DNA from: an uncultured Acidimicrobiales bacterium
GTDB lineage: Bacteria; Actinomycetota; Acidimicrobiia; Acidimicrobiales; SZUA-35
Reading direction: 5' to 3'
Assembly (NCBI GenBank): GCA_937922785.1
Contig: CALAJQ010000012.1
Coordinates: 186,001-250,000 of the forward strand
Length of the DNA stretch: 64,000 nucleotides
Position numbers and translations under genes: made by a program. Below the pieces are notes generated by a model. The model was not told the DNA's origin and made no database searches. It saw nothing but the letters and a program-made list of their open reading frames with translations. Of this stretch, positions 44,198 through 52,669 are shown piece after piece (within the stretch, counting starts at the first letter, position 1; each line of letters opens with the position of its first letter).

Positions 44198-46348
44198 TTA
44201 GCTGACCTGGGAACTGGTGGTGGCTTCCGCAGCTGGGATTACTACTGTTTGGTAGCGATTTGTTGCCGCCACACCTTCTGCTTGCAGGTCAATGTCGATA
44301 ATCAAGGTGCCGGTCCGGGCAGGAACGTCGAATCCGAAGTCCCCGACGAACTGCACGCTGTCGGCTTCGATCGGCCCTTCCCATGTTTTTGCAAATTCCC
44401 AAGCACCGCAACGGGCGCGGGCACTAACCGAGACAGTCCCGAGTTCTCTACGTAGATCGTTAACGGCATGCACAGTCAGGTCGAGCCGCTCGCCTGGAGA
44501 GACCAAACGCGGCGGCGAATCTGCAATCACGACTACGGGGCGACAAGCGTCGGCGACTGCGTTGAGGGCGGGTTTCGGGCGACGTTCAGAATCGAACAAG
44601 CCAAAGCCGCCCTCAGGCGCAGCATCCACTAGCGACATCAAACAGAAGCCAGTCGAGGGTGAGTACTTAAGACGACGCACTGTCTCGATTTGGTGCCGAA
44701 GGAGGTCTGCTTGATAGGCCCGTGTTGCATGTGCCCAGCTGATGCCGTCGCCGTAGGCCTTTCTAGGAAGATAACGGGCGAAGCTAGATTTCTGTGCACC
44801 GTTCCACGTTGGTTCGTCTTCGGGCCAGTCAGCCAGACTGACTGATTGTGAGCCGAATCCTCCTAGGAATCTGCCCAGCATCGGCCAACGCCGAATCATC
44901 TCGCCAAGCTCGGTGTAGGTACCGGTGAACCAGCCAACCCACAGATGGGGATCAGATGCTGCGGACGAGCCGACCAAAGCGTCAGTTGGTCGCGGTAACC
45001 CTCCGGAACGGGCGATTACAGATCGGGTTGGGTCCGAAGTTTTTAGTTCACGCCTCACCAGCGGGCCCAGGTAGCTGCGGTTCCAGCTGGGCGCCAGGTG
45101 ACGCGCTAGCCGTTTGGCCAGTTCTGATCTGCTTGCAGTCCGGTTGCCGGGTGGAGGAATTGGTGGCCCGTTCGGTTCATCGTGCGCGCACCAAACTGCA
45201 ACCGAAGGATGAGAGCCAAGCTGGTCTACAGCTGACCGTGCCACAACCCGGGCTGCCTTGCGGGCTCGAGTGCTGTGCACCCCAACTAAAGGCAAGTCTT
45301 GCCACAACAGCATGCCGGCTTCATCGGCAGCTGAATAAAGCTCAGGCCGTCCGATGTGACCATGAACTCGGATCAGATCCAGCCCTGCTTCGGCAGCGGC
45401 CTGGACGTCTTGGGCAATGGTTGCAGCGTCAATCGATCCTAGGAAACGGTCCTGAGGGCCGATTGACACACCCTTGGCAAACAGCTTTTGTCCGTTCACC
45501 TTGAACTGTAGATTGTCAACCGAAATTGACCGCAGACCTGTTCGCCAATGGCGGCGGTCCGACACTTCGGCGTCTTCTCCTCGTATCGCAACACCAACTT
45601 CGTACAGCGGTTGCTCACCAACTGAGTGCGGCCACCACAGGCGTGGTTTCATGACCCGAGTCGTCCACTCGATTCGGTTCTCTCCAGCGGCCACGGTGTG
45701 CAGGTCGCTTCCGCCAGCAACAGCTACTCCATCGTTACCGGTAACGGAGGTGTCGATGCGAAGGTCACCGGCCGAGGCCGCGTCGATGACAAGTCGAATG
45801 TGAAGGTCGGCCGAAGCGGTTGAAGCTCGGGTACAAAGAATCCGAGAATGTCGAATCGCGACGGTCCCAGTCTGCCTAACCGAAACCGGTCGCCAGATTC
45901 CGCCTGGTGATCCTGTTGGGGCGAGAGGTCCTGCTTGCAGGCTGCCAGTTAATGCGTGCTTCGGTTGACCCGCCTCGGGTTCGGGGCAAGACACTTGAAC
46001 GGCAAGAAGATGATCGGTCCGGGCTGCCAGAGCTTCGGTCACTTCGAACCGATGAGGTAAGAAGTATCCGGTAGTTGAGCCGAGAAAGTTGCCGTCTAAC
46101 CAGACATCAGAGTCGGCTATGACTCCGTCAAGGGTGAGCCAGTGTCGACTGTTGCCATCGGGCTTTGGGTGGCTGAAAGGCTTTCGGTAAAGCAGTGGTC
46201 CGGTACTAAAGGCGAAGGCGGTGCTCTGTCCCCAATGGCCAGGTACGTTGACCACGTCCCAAGACGAGTCATCAAAGTCGATGTCAGCGCCCGCTCTGTC
46301 TAACTCTGGCGTTGGCTTTGCCGCCCGCCATTCCCCCGATAGATCCAC
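44198..46348 (-). CDS. Glycoside hydrolase family 2-like protein lacking the nucleophile
   Basis: A 716-residue GH2 protein of the beta-mannosidase-like type: N-terminal sugar-binding jelly roll (LTLDGVIADSDVWLDGNFLG), immunoglobulin-like domain (RLWWPHSVGEQPLYEVGV) and TIM barrel. The acid/base Glu is kept (CAHDEPNGPP, Glu391), but the nucleophile motif, usually SEFG, reads FLGGFGSQS with Gly497, so hydrolysis by the retaining mechanism should fail. The GTG at 46348 is 6 nt after TAGGTT (46360-46355), hence a probable leaderless start; GTG 46354 is the other option. It could be a binding protein or use different chemistry. Confidence 0.8.
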   Translation of the reverse strand: MDLSGEWRAAKPTPELDRAGADIDFDDSSWDVVNVPGHWGQSTAFAFSTGPLLYRKPFSHPKPDGNSRHWLTLDGVIADSDVWLDGNFLGSTTGYFLPHRFEVTEALAARTDHLLAVQVSCPEPEAGQPKHALTGSLQAGPLAPTGSPGGIWRPVSVRQTGTVAIRHSRILCTRASTASADLHIRLVIDAASAGDLRIDTSVTGNDGVAVAGGSDLHTVAAGENRIEWTTRVMKPRLWWPHSVGEQPLYEVGVAIRGEDAEVSDRRHWRTGLRSISVDNLQFKVNGQKLFAKGVSIGPQDRFLGSIDAATIAQDVQAAAEAGLDLIRVHGHIGRPELYSAADEAGMLLWQDLPLVGVHSTRARKAARVVARSAVDQLGSHPSVAVWCAHDEPNGPPIPPPGNRTASRSELAKRLARHLAPSWNRSYLGPLVRRELKTSDPTRSVIARSGGLPRPTDALVGSSAASDPHLWVGWFTGTYTELGEMIRRWPMLGRFLGGFGSQSVSLADWPEDEPTWNGAQKSSFARYLPRKAYGDGISWAHATRAYQADLLRHQIETVRRLKYSPSTGFCLMSLVDAAPEGGFGLFDSERRPKPALNAVADACRPVVVIADSPPRLVSPGERLDLTVHAVNDLRRELGTVSVSARARCGAWEFAKTWEGPIEADSVQFVGDFGFDVPARTGTLIIDIDLQAEGVAATNRYQTVVIPAAEATTSSQVS

Positions 46349-46379
46349 GTCCACAACCTAGCCCTATCTCTGAACCCAC

Positions 46380-47345
46380 TCACCCCAACAGAGTGAGCGC
46401 ATAGTAGTCATTCTCGCTAGTCCAGGTCTTTAGGTGGGTCCAGCCCGTGTCCTCAATGGCGGCAGCAAACCGTGTCTCGCTGTACTTATGAGAGTTTTCG
46501 GTGTGGATGCGCTCGCCAGCAGTGAACACAAACGCGTGGCCACCCACAGTGACCGTTTGGTCAACAGTTGATTGGAGGTAGGTCTCTATCCGATCCAATT
46601 CTTCGTTGTACTCAACCATGTGCCAGAACTTCATCCGATCGATGTCACCGCCCAGTTCGCGGTTGATTCGGTCCAGCAGATTCAGATTAAACCGGCGGGT
46701 CACCCCGGCAGCGTCGTCATAAGCGGCTACGAGAACGTCGCGATCCTTCACTAGGTCATAGCCCACAAGCAGGTGAGATCCGCTTCCTAGATGGTCGTGA
46801 ATCCGTGCCAAGAACTGCTGGGCTCCTCCTGAGTCGAAGTTGCCAATTGTGGAACCGGGCAGGAACCCTAAACGAGATTGTGAGTCTCCCGACTCCAGTT
46901 CGGGCAGGTTGGCAAAGTCTCCAAGTAGCGGAGTAATCGTTATGTCAGGTCGGATAGCCGAGACCACTTCAGCTGTGGATTCCAGCTGTTCAATCGCTAC
47001 ATCAAGCGGTAGATACTCAGTGAGACCCTCAAGTGCTTTCACCAGAGTTTCAGTGCGAACGTCGGACCCTCCGCCGTACTCCACTACTTGGCGCACATGG
47101 CCAAGTAGTCCATCGAGCTGATCAGCTATTTCGCTGAGTAGCGCTCGCTCGTGCTTTGGCAGGTAGTACTCGGGGACCTGCTTGATCTGTTCATAGATCT
47201 CTACGCCAACAGCGTCGTAGAAGTACTTGGGCAACGTCCACTTCTGCGGAGCGCTGAAACCTTTGATTATGTCTACGAGGAACTCATTCTCTGAATCGTC
47301 CATGTCGCCGTCCATGTCATCGTGCATGTCATCTTCCATGTACAA
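46380..47345 (-). CDS. egtD: Histidine N-alpha-methyltransferase, ergothioneine type
   Basis: EgtD trimethylates histidine to hercynine using SAM, the first step of ergothioneine synthesis. Family landmarks are YFYDAVGVEIYEQIKQVPEY (about 42-61), the SAM-binding YGGGSDVRTETLVKAL, FLPGSTIGNFDSGGA and TENSHKYSETRF. The first ~18 residues are an unusual Met/Asp-rich tail (MEDDMHDDMDGDMDDSE) that may not be translated, since several ATG codons follow one another. EgtB and the other egt genes are not in the window, so a hercynine-only role or a partner elsewhere must be assumed. Confidence 0.9.
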   Translation of the reverse strand: MYMEDDMHDDMDGDMDDSENEFLVDIIKGFSAPQKWTLPKYFYDAVGVEIYEQIKQVPEYYLPKHERALLSEIADQLDGLLGHVRQVVEYGGGSDVRTETLVKALEGLTEYLPLDVAIEQLESTAEVVSAIRPDITITPLLGDFANLPELESGDSQSRLGFLPGSTIGNFDSGGAQQFLARIHDHLGSGSHLLVGYDLVKDRDVLVAAYDDAAGVTRRFNLNLLDRINRELGGDIDRMKFWHMVEYNEELDRIETYLQSTVDQTVTVGGHAFVFTAGERIHTENSHKYSETRFAAAIEDTGWTHLKTWTSENDYYALTLLG

Positions 47346-47409
47346 GCAACCCTAGGAGTGAACAATTCGTTCCGTCACATCAGCAATTTAGATTTTTCTG
47401 GCGACGATC

Positions 47410-47415
47410 TACAGT
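47410..47415 (+). promoter_or_regulatory. Putative -10 box, leaderless nitronate monooxygenase gene
   Basis: TACAGT lies 6 nt before the ATG at 47422. Confidence 0.45.
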
Positions 47416-47421
47416 TCCGAA

Positions 47422-48393
47422 ATGGCCTCTACAGAATCTAGTTCGGCACATTCAGCTACCTCGGTGCATCCAGTGTTCGAAAATCGGGTAAGTCGTGATC
47501 TTGGGGTTGACATTCCCATCGTCCAGGCGCCGATGGGCTGGATCGCTCGAAGCCAGTTAGCGTCAGCGGTGTCGAGCGCAGGGGCATGCGGAATCATTGA
47601 GACAAGTTCGGGTGAACTCGACGCAGTCAAAGGTGAGATCGCCAAGATGCGGGATCTCACGCCGAATCCCTTTGGGGTGAACATCGCTCAGGCGTTTGTT
47701 CGAGACCCGTCAATCGCAGAGTTCGTAATCGAACAAGGCGTGAAGTTCGTGACTACCTCCGCAGGGTCGCCAACCAAGTACACCGGCGTTCTTAAAGAGG
47801 CAGGCTTGACCGTCTATCACGTGGTTCCAACGCTGGCCGCCGCTCAAAAGGCGGTTGATGCCGGGGTTGACGGCCTTGTGGTTGAAGGAGGCGAAGGCGG
47901 TGGTTTCAAGAGCCCAACTCCAGTTTCGACGATGGTTCTGTTGCCACTTATCCGCGAGCGTTTCGATGTGCCCATAATTGCCGCTGGGGGCATCACCTGT
48001 GGCCGCACGATGGCTGCTGCGTTTGCACTTGGGGCCGAAGGTGTTCAAATGGGCACGCGCATGGTTTCGGCAGCGGAGTCTCCGGTTCACAACAACTGGA
48101 AGCAGGCAATTGTTGATGCCAAAGAGACCGACACATTGTTCCTAAATCGGCAACACTCACCAGCTCTTCGAGCACTGCGCACTGAAAAGACCGAAGCCTT
48201 GGTTAACGCAGAGCACAATGTCTTTGGCGATTTCGGAAATGCCCAGGACCTGTATTTTGGTGGCGACATGAACGCAGCGATTGCTCTAAGCGGCGAGGTC
48301 GCCGGCCGAATCACGTCGGTCCGGCCGGTCGCTGACATCATCTCAGACACAGTCGCCGAATTCACCGCTGTTGTTTCGGGGCTAGGCGGGTAG
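47422..48393 (+). CDS. Nitronate monooxygenase/NMO-family FMN protein
   Basis: A 323-residue TIM-barrel flavoprotein of the 2-nitropropane dioxygenase family: IVQAPMGWIARSQLASAVSSAG (about 34-55), VEGGEGGGF and IIAAGGITCGRTMAAAFALGAEGVQMG for FMN phosphate binding. It probably oxidises nitronates or related compounds; some relatives are enoyl-ACP reductase II-like, so the name is not certain. It is convergent with the histidine kinase and overlaps it by 12 bp. Confidence 0.82.
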   Translation: MASTESSSAHSATSVHPVFENRVSRDLGVDIPIVQAPMGWIARSQLASAVSSAGACGIIETSSGELDAVKGEIAKMRDLTPNPFGVNIAQAFVRDPSIAEFVIEQGVKFVTTSAGSPTKYTGVLKEAGLTVYHVVPTLAAAQKAVDAGVDGLVVEGGEGGGFKSPTPVSTMVLLPLIRERFDVPIIAAGGITCGRTMAAAFALGAEGVQMGTRMVSAAESPVHNNWKQAIVDAKETDTLFLNRQHSPALRALRTEKTEALVNAEHNVFGDFGNAQDLYFGGDMNAAIALSGEVAGRITSVRPVADIISDTVAEFTAVVSGLGG

Positions 48394-49905
48394 GGCGACT
48401 TCAAAGGTTGTGCCTTCACCTACAACCGAGCTAACCGTGAGTTTGCCGTCGTGGGCCTCAACGAGTTGTTTCGCGATAGCCAGACCCAACCCCGACCCGC
48501 CAGTTGCCTTAGTGCGAGACGAGTCGGCTCGGTAAAAGCGCTCAAACAATCGAGGTAGATGTTCTTCTCCGATGCCTTCACCAGTGTCGGTAACCGAGAT
48601 CACGGTTTGGTTGCCATCTGAGCTTGTACCGAGCGTGACCGATCCGCCCGCGGGCGTGTGGCGAACTGCGTTTGAGAGCAGATTGCTTAAAACTTGTCGG
48701 AGTCGAGCTGGGTCGGCGGGAACTACATCAGTGGTCTCTTCGGCAACCAGCGATACCCCCTTTGCGTCCGCGGAGAGCTTGTGAGCGGTAACGACCGAAC
48801 TAAGAAGCGAACCCAGCGAGACTTGTTCGAGAAGTACCTGCAAGGTGCCAGCCTCGGCCAACGTCAGCACCTGGAGGTCATCAACTATGGCCTGCATGTG
48901 AAGAGCATCTTCATGAAGGGAATCAATGAGATCGCCGTTTAGTGGCGAGACTCCGTCCTGAGCCGATTCCAGGTAGCCCCGCATGTTAGATAGCGGCGTT
49001 CGTAGCTCGTGAGCGACGTCGCTGGTGAACTCGCGCCGCCGCAGATCCTCGGTTTCAATCGAGCTGGCCATCTCGTTGAACGAACTGGAGAGTCGAGATA
49101 GCTCTTCAGAACCAGTTGGGTCGACGCGGGCCGAAAGGTCACCGGAGCCAATTCGGTCAGCTGCCCCGACCAATTGATTCACCGGTTCCAGCTCGCGTCG
49201 GACTGCGAACCAGGTGATGGCTGCTGCAACTGCGAAGGCTCCGAGAATGACCCACCACAACATTGGGTCGACGCCAAGATCCAAACCGCTCAAGACGGTG
49301 TCACCTTCGTCGCCAATGAACACCAGCGCCTGAAGGCGTTCATCGCCGACTGGCTCAGCGACTTGGAACTCTTCAACCAAGGCTTGGTCCGCACATTCTT
49401 CAGCCAGCGCGAGCTCTTCCTCGGTTGCCTCGTCAAGCAGTTGTGGCCCGAGATCAGAGATCAAAACGAACGGTATTCCGAATGCATCGAGGCACGCTTC
49501 ATACAGATCCTCGTCGAAATCTCCAAAGATCACGCCGTCGATCGGAAGCTCGAACGCCTCGGCTGGATTGGTCGGGTCGATGAAGGCGGCCTCGCGGTCA
49601 GGCAGGGGAGGGTTGGTGGGGTCAGAATCGGAAATGATGTTGAGGTCGGTGTCGGTCAGGACTACCCGTTCGTCCAGAATCTCGGCCAGCTCATCGATGA
49701 GTCCCTGAACGCCGTCCCAATCGCCTCTTAAGAACAGGTACGCATCAAGTTGATCTGTGACGAAGTCTTGCTGTTGCTGATCCTGAACGAAAGCATCTTC
49801 AAGTTCGTCAGCGGTGATGCGTTGGGTAAGCAAGGCAGTCGCCAGAACGACCACAAGCGACGTGGCAAGTACTACCGCGATGAGCCGTCCGGCAAGAGAT
49901 CGCAT
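48382..49905 (-). CDS. Membrane sensor histidine kinase
   Basis: A 507-residue HisKA sensor. A first span lies at about 8-27, followed by an acidic extracytoplasmic sensor domain (about 28-215), a second span (about 218-237), HAMP, and the kinase core with the phosphorylated His in DVAHELRTPLSNMRG (near 300), N box NLLSNAVRHT, G1 DTGEGIG and G2 GGSGLGLAI. The start ATG overlaps the response regulator stop by one base. The sensor domain faces the same compartment as the acidic exoprotein encoded upstream. Confidence 0.9.
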   Translation of the reverse strand: MRSLAGRLIAVVLATSLVVVLATALLTQRITADELEDAFVQDQQQQDFVTDQLDAYLFLRGDWDGVQGLIDELAEILDERVVLTDTDLNIISDSDPTNPPLPDREAAFIDPTNPAEAFELPIDGVIFGDFDEDLYEACLDAFGIPFVLISDLGPQLLDEATEEELALAEECADQALVEEFQVAEPVGDERLQALVFIGDEGDTVLSGLDLGVDPMLWWVILGAFAVAAAITWFAVRRELEPVNQLVGAADRIGSGDLSARVDPTGSEELSRLSSSFNEMASSIETEDLRRREFTSDVAHELRTPLSNMRGYLESAQDGVSPLNGDLIDSLHEDALHMQAIVDDLQVLTLAEAGTLQVLLEQVSLGSLLSSVVTAHKLSADAKGVSLVAEETTDVVPADPARLRQVLSNLLSNAVRHTPAGGSVTLGTSSDGNQTVISVTDTGEGIGEEHLPRLFERFYRADSSRTKATGGSGLGLAIAKQLVEAHDGKLTVSSVVGEGTTFEVALPA

Positions 49906-50633
49906 CAGTCTCGTTCTGTCGGTTGTTCTGGGTCGTCTAGTTGTTCTGGGTCAGCCAGTCGGTAGCCGACTCCATAGACAGTCTGAATGTGTGCTGGTTC
50001 GCTCGGATCAAGCTCGATCTTTTTTCTCAGGCTGACCACATGAACGTCCACAGTGCGCTCAAGACCGTCGTAGTTAAATCCAAAGGCCGCTTCTAGTAGC
50101 TGGCGGCGGGTGAAGGCGCGGCCACGATCAGAACACAAGGTCGCCAAGATCGCGAACTCCTTTGGTGTTGCATCAACGGGCCTTCCGGCCTTGGTGATCT
50201 CGTGTTTGCGAGTATCGACCGTTACGTCACCAAAGTGGAATAGCTGGTCAGAAGCTGGATCTCCGCCGCCATTTCGCCGCAGTACTGTCCTTACCTTCGC
50301 CATCAAGATGCGAGGGGAGTAGGGCTTGGTGATGTAGTCGTCAGCGCCCAAGTCCAGACCTAGCAGCATGTCTTCTTCAGTGGAACGGGCCGAAACAAAG
50401 ATTATGGGAATGTCGGTTTCGTAGCGGAGAACCCGGCACACGTCGAGACCATCCATCAACGGCATCATGATGTCTGCGATCACAAGGTCAGGCATCAGCC
50501 GACGCGCCTCATCAACGGCCTGGCGACCGTTGCTTGTGATGACTACTGCATACCCTTCGGCTTCTAGATACCGCCTCAGAAGTTCTGCTTGTTTTGGCTC
50601 GTCTTCAGCAACAAGCACACGGGCTTTCATCAT
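49905..50633 (-). CDS. OmpR-family response regulator
   Basis: A 242-residue regulator: receiver domain (VLVAEDEPKQAELL, phosphorylated Asp in VIADIMMPLMDG, and Lys in YITKPYSPRIL) followed by an OmpR/PhoB winged helix (TPKEFAILATLCSDRGRAF, VDVHVVSLRKKIELD). I set the start at ATG 50633 (MMKARVLVAEDEP); ATG 50630 is equally possible. It overlaps the kinase by one base, so the two are one operon with the exoprotein upstream. Confidence 0.92.
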   Translation of the reverse strand: MMKARVLVAEDEPKQAELLRRYLEAEGYAVVITSNGRQAVDEARRLMPDLVIADIMMPLMDGLDVCRVLRYETDIPIIFVSARSTEEDMLLGLDLGADDYITKPYSPRILMAKVRTVLRRNGGGDPASDQLFHFGDVTVDTRKHEITKAGRPVDATPKEFAILATLCSDRGRAFTRRQLLEAAFGFNYDGLERTVDVHVVSLRKKIELDPSEPAHIQTVYGVGYRLADPEQLDDPEQPTERD

Positions 50634-50650
50634 GACAATGATGCCCCAAT

Positions 50651-50682
50651 CCTGGGAGTCGGGCGGAACTCCGACTCCCAGG
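50651..50682. terminator. Perfect 12-bp hairpin between exoprotein and response regulator
   Basis: CCTGGGAGTCGG (50651-50662) pairs perfectly with CCGACTCCCAGG (50671-50682) over an 8-nt loop. It lies in the minus-strand gap between the exoprotein stop and the regulator start. It has no U tract, so it may attenuate or stabilise the transcript rather than terminate it outright. Confidence 0.55.
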
Positions 50683-50700
50683 TGGGAAATCTCAACCTTT

Positions 50701-51378
50701 CTAGTGCGAACCTTCGTCGAGCTCTTCGAACACGTCTTCAAGAACGTCCCAGGCTGCTTCATCGTCGAAGTCCCACTCAACCATTGGGATTCCGAGCACC
50801 TCGTCTTGCACCTCGGTGTAGGCGATGCCGGCTGCGTCAAGAGCTGCCTTGATTGCCTCATTCTCCGCAGTTACCTCAGCGATGATCTGGTCTCGCTCAG
50901 CCTGGTCCAAGCTTGCGAAATCTTCAGCCCACTGCTCGTTGAACAGGTCGTCGACAATCTCGTTCGCAGCTTCGTCTTCGAAGTCCCAGACGATGTACTC
51001 AACGCCCAGCTCCTCGTCGATCTCGACCGTGTAGGCGATGCCGGCTGCGTCAAGTGCTTCCTTGATTGCCTCATTCTCGGCAGTGATTTCTTCGACAAGC
51101 TCTGCCTTCTCTTCATCGCTGAGATCGTCGAAGTCAAAGTCACAGCCTTCAACTTCAATAGCTTCGCCGTCGTCGAACACAAGGTCGCCGTCAACTGCCT
51201 CGACTTCTTCAGCCTGAACTGCTGGCGTTGGCTCTGCTGCTGGCGCATCGGCTTGGGCTGAGGCCACAGATGCGGCTCCGCCGGTTAAAGCGAGGGCCAG
51301 CAGAATGCCGCCAACCAACTTGGTGTTGGCCTTGCCCGCTTCAGTACGGCCTGCTTCTGTCTTGTTTGGATCTCTCAT
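50701..51378 (-). CDS. Exported acidic protein with two internal repeats
   Basis: A 225-residue protein with a Sec-type signal (hydrophobic 21-41, LVGGILLALALTGGAASVA, ending ASA) and a very acidic mature part. Residues 92-146 and 162-216 are repeats with nearly the same pattern: ITAENEAIKEALDAAGIAYT and VTAENEAIKAALDAAGIAYT, followed by WDFEDEAANEIVDD and WDFDDEAAWDVLED. No known family. It precedes the response regulator and kinase on the same strand, 67 bp apart with a hairpin between, so it may belong to their regulon or supply their signal. A good ribosome site (AAGGAG) precedes ATG 51378. Confidence 0.75.
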   Translation of the reverse strand: MRDPNKTEAGRTEAGKANTKLVGGILLALALTGGAASVASAQADAPAAEPTPAVQAEEVEAVDGDLVFDDGEAIEVEGCDFDFDDLSDEEKAELVEEITAENEAIKEALDAAGIAYTVEIDEELGVEYIVWDFEDEAANEIVDDLFNEQWAEDFASLDQAERDQIIAEVTAENEAIKAALDAAGIAYTEVQDEVLGIPMVEWDFDDEAAWDVLEDVFEELDEGSH

Positions 51379-51521
51379 TGCTACAGACTCCTTAGGGGTA
51401 GGGGATATGGGTTTCTGTTGCTAAGAGAAGTGTCTGCCCGAGGCTGTTAAGGACTTGTGAAGAACCTGTCAGGTACTCAACTTTGTTGCGTTTGAACTGG
51501 TGGGAGTGCGTCCACGACGGG

Positions 51522-51630
51522 CCAAATGTCAGCTGGAGGTGACATCTTCCCGTTCTGTCTGCTGGAGGTGACAACTATTGTCACCTGGGGCAGAAATTTG
51601 GGTGGATTGTCACCTGGGGCTGACATTTGT
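51522..51630. repeat. Palindromic repeat block, family GGTGACA/TGTCACC, first copy
   Basis: Two forward units (agctggaggtgaca and tgctggaggtgaca, 29 bp apart) face two reverse units (tgtcacctggggc, 29 bp apart). The centre is a perfect palindrome AGGTGACAA cta TTGTCACCT at 51566-51586. It fills the gap between the divergent exoprotein and esterase genes, hence near both starts. A second block of the same structure is at 55912-56022. Confidence 0.8.
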
Positions 51631-51643
51631 GTTGGATGCGCCC

Positions 51644-52624
51644 ATGGAGCAGCATCGTTTCATGACCGATGTGATCAACCTGGAAGAAGCTCTTGATGAA
51701 ATGCACGCTGCGGTGCTGGCTGTCTTGCCACCGACGCTGCTGGACCTGACCGACCTCGAAGGTTGTCGGGCTCAGCTACAAGCGGTGCTAGAAGCAACCC
51801 CAGTTCCTCCCTTGCCTGAAAACGTTGAAATTTCTGAAATCATGGTTCCGGGTTTCGAGGGCGACCCTGATGTGCGTATCAAGCTTTATCGTCCGTCTGG
51901 TCTACCAAGTGCGGCGCCGGCTCTGTTATGGATTCATGGCGGTGGCATGGTCCTGATGTCGGCTGACGGTGATGACTACACGTGTGCGGTCAGGGCCGCG
52001 AGTCACAATTGTCTTGTTGCATCCGTCGATTACCGCCTGGCTCCAGAGACTCCAGCGCCTGGCTTAGTGCACGACTGCTACTCGGCCTTTCGTTATGTGG
52101 CGAACAATGCTGAGGATCTTGGAATCGATGCGGACCGAATTGTAATTGGTGGTGCCAGCGCCGGCGGCGGACTGGCCGCAGGTACAACGCTGTTCGCCCG
52201 AGACCAGGCGGGACCCATGCCAGTTGCCCAACTCTTGGTCTACCCGATGATTGACCACACCAATACCACCGTTAGCAGCCATGCAATCGTTGACAGCCGA
52301 GTGTGGAACAGGGCCGCCAACCTGCTGGCGTGGGAGCACTACTTGGGTGGCAGTCAACCGACTATCTACAGCTCACCGTCAACATGTGAAGATCTCAGCG
52401 GACTTCCACCTGCCTATATCAACGTAGGCACTTTCGACATGTTCCACGACGAAGACATTGCCTACGCAACCGCGCTGAACCGTGCCGGTGTTGCCTGCGA
52501 GCTGCACGTCTATCCCGGTGCTTTCCACGCCTCGAATGCATTCGTGATCGATCACCCCATGACCAAGCGATGGATCGCCGAAGAAGAGGCCTTCTTATCT
52601 CGCTCGCTATCGGGTGAGCTCTGA
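51644..52624 (+). CDS. HSL-family alpha/beta hydrolase (esterase)
   Basis: A hormone-sensitive-lipase-type esterase, about 326 residues. It has the oxyanion segment IHGGGMVL, the nucleophile elbow GGASAGG, the acid Asp in VGTFDMFHDE and His in YPGAFHASN. It probably hydrolyses short acyl esters. The frame is open back to 51578 but that is repeat sequence, so I start it at ATG 51644 (ATG 51662 is also possible). Its 3' end meets the convergent DsbA gene in a short repeat. Confidence 0.88.
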   Translation: MEQHRFMTDVINLEEALDEMHAAVLAVLPPTLLDLTDLEGCRAQLQAVLEATPVPPLPENVEISEIMVPGFEGDPDVRIKLYRPSGLPSAAPALLWIHGGGMVLMSADGDDYTCAVRAASHNCLVASVDYRLAPETPAPGLVHDCYSAFRYVANNAEDLGIDADRIVIGGASAGGGLAAGTTLFARDQAGPMPVAQLLVYPMIDHTNTTVSSHAIVDSRVWNRAANLLAWEHYLGGSQPTIYSSPSTCEDLSGLPPAYINVGTFDMFHDEDIAYATALNRAGVACELHVYPGAFHASNAFVIDHPMTKRWIAEEEAFLSRSLSGEL

Positions 52625-52630
52625 CCTGTA

Positions 52631-52669
52631 TCTAAGCGGTCTCTGACTGATCTCTAAGCGGTCTCTGAC
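52631..52669. repeat. Two 17-bp direct repeats at a convergent gene junction
   Basis: tctaagcggtctctgac occurs at 52631-52647 and 52653-52669, 22 bp apart, covering the end of the esterase gene's 3' flank and the last codons of the DsbA gene. Confidence 0.75.

Noticed and set aside
50634-50861. Upstream extension of the response regulator
   Set aside because: It runs antiparallel in frame through the exoprotein gene and the hairpin; the receiver domain begins at 50633.
51522-51630. CRISPR-like appearance of the palindromic repeat block
   Set aside because: Units face each other in pairs, the spacing sequence is itself repeat, only four units, and no cas genes nearby.
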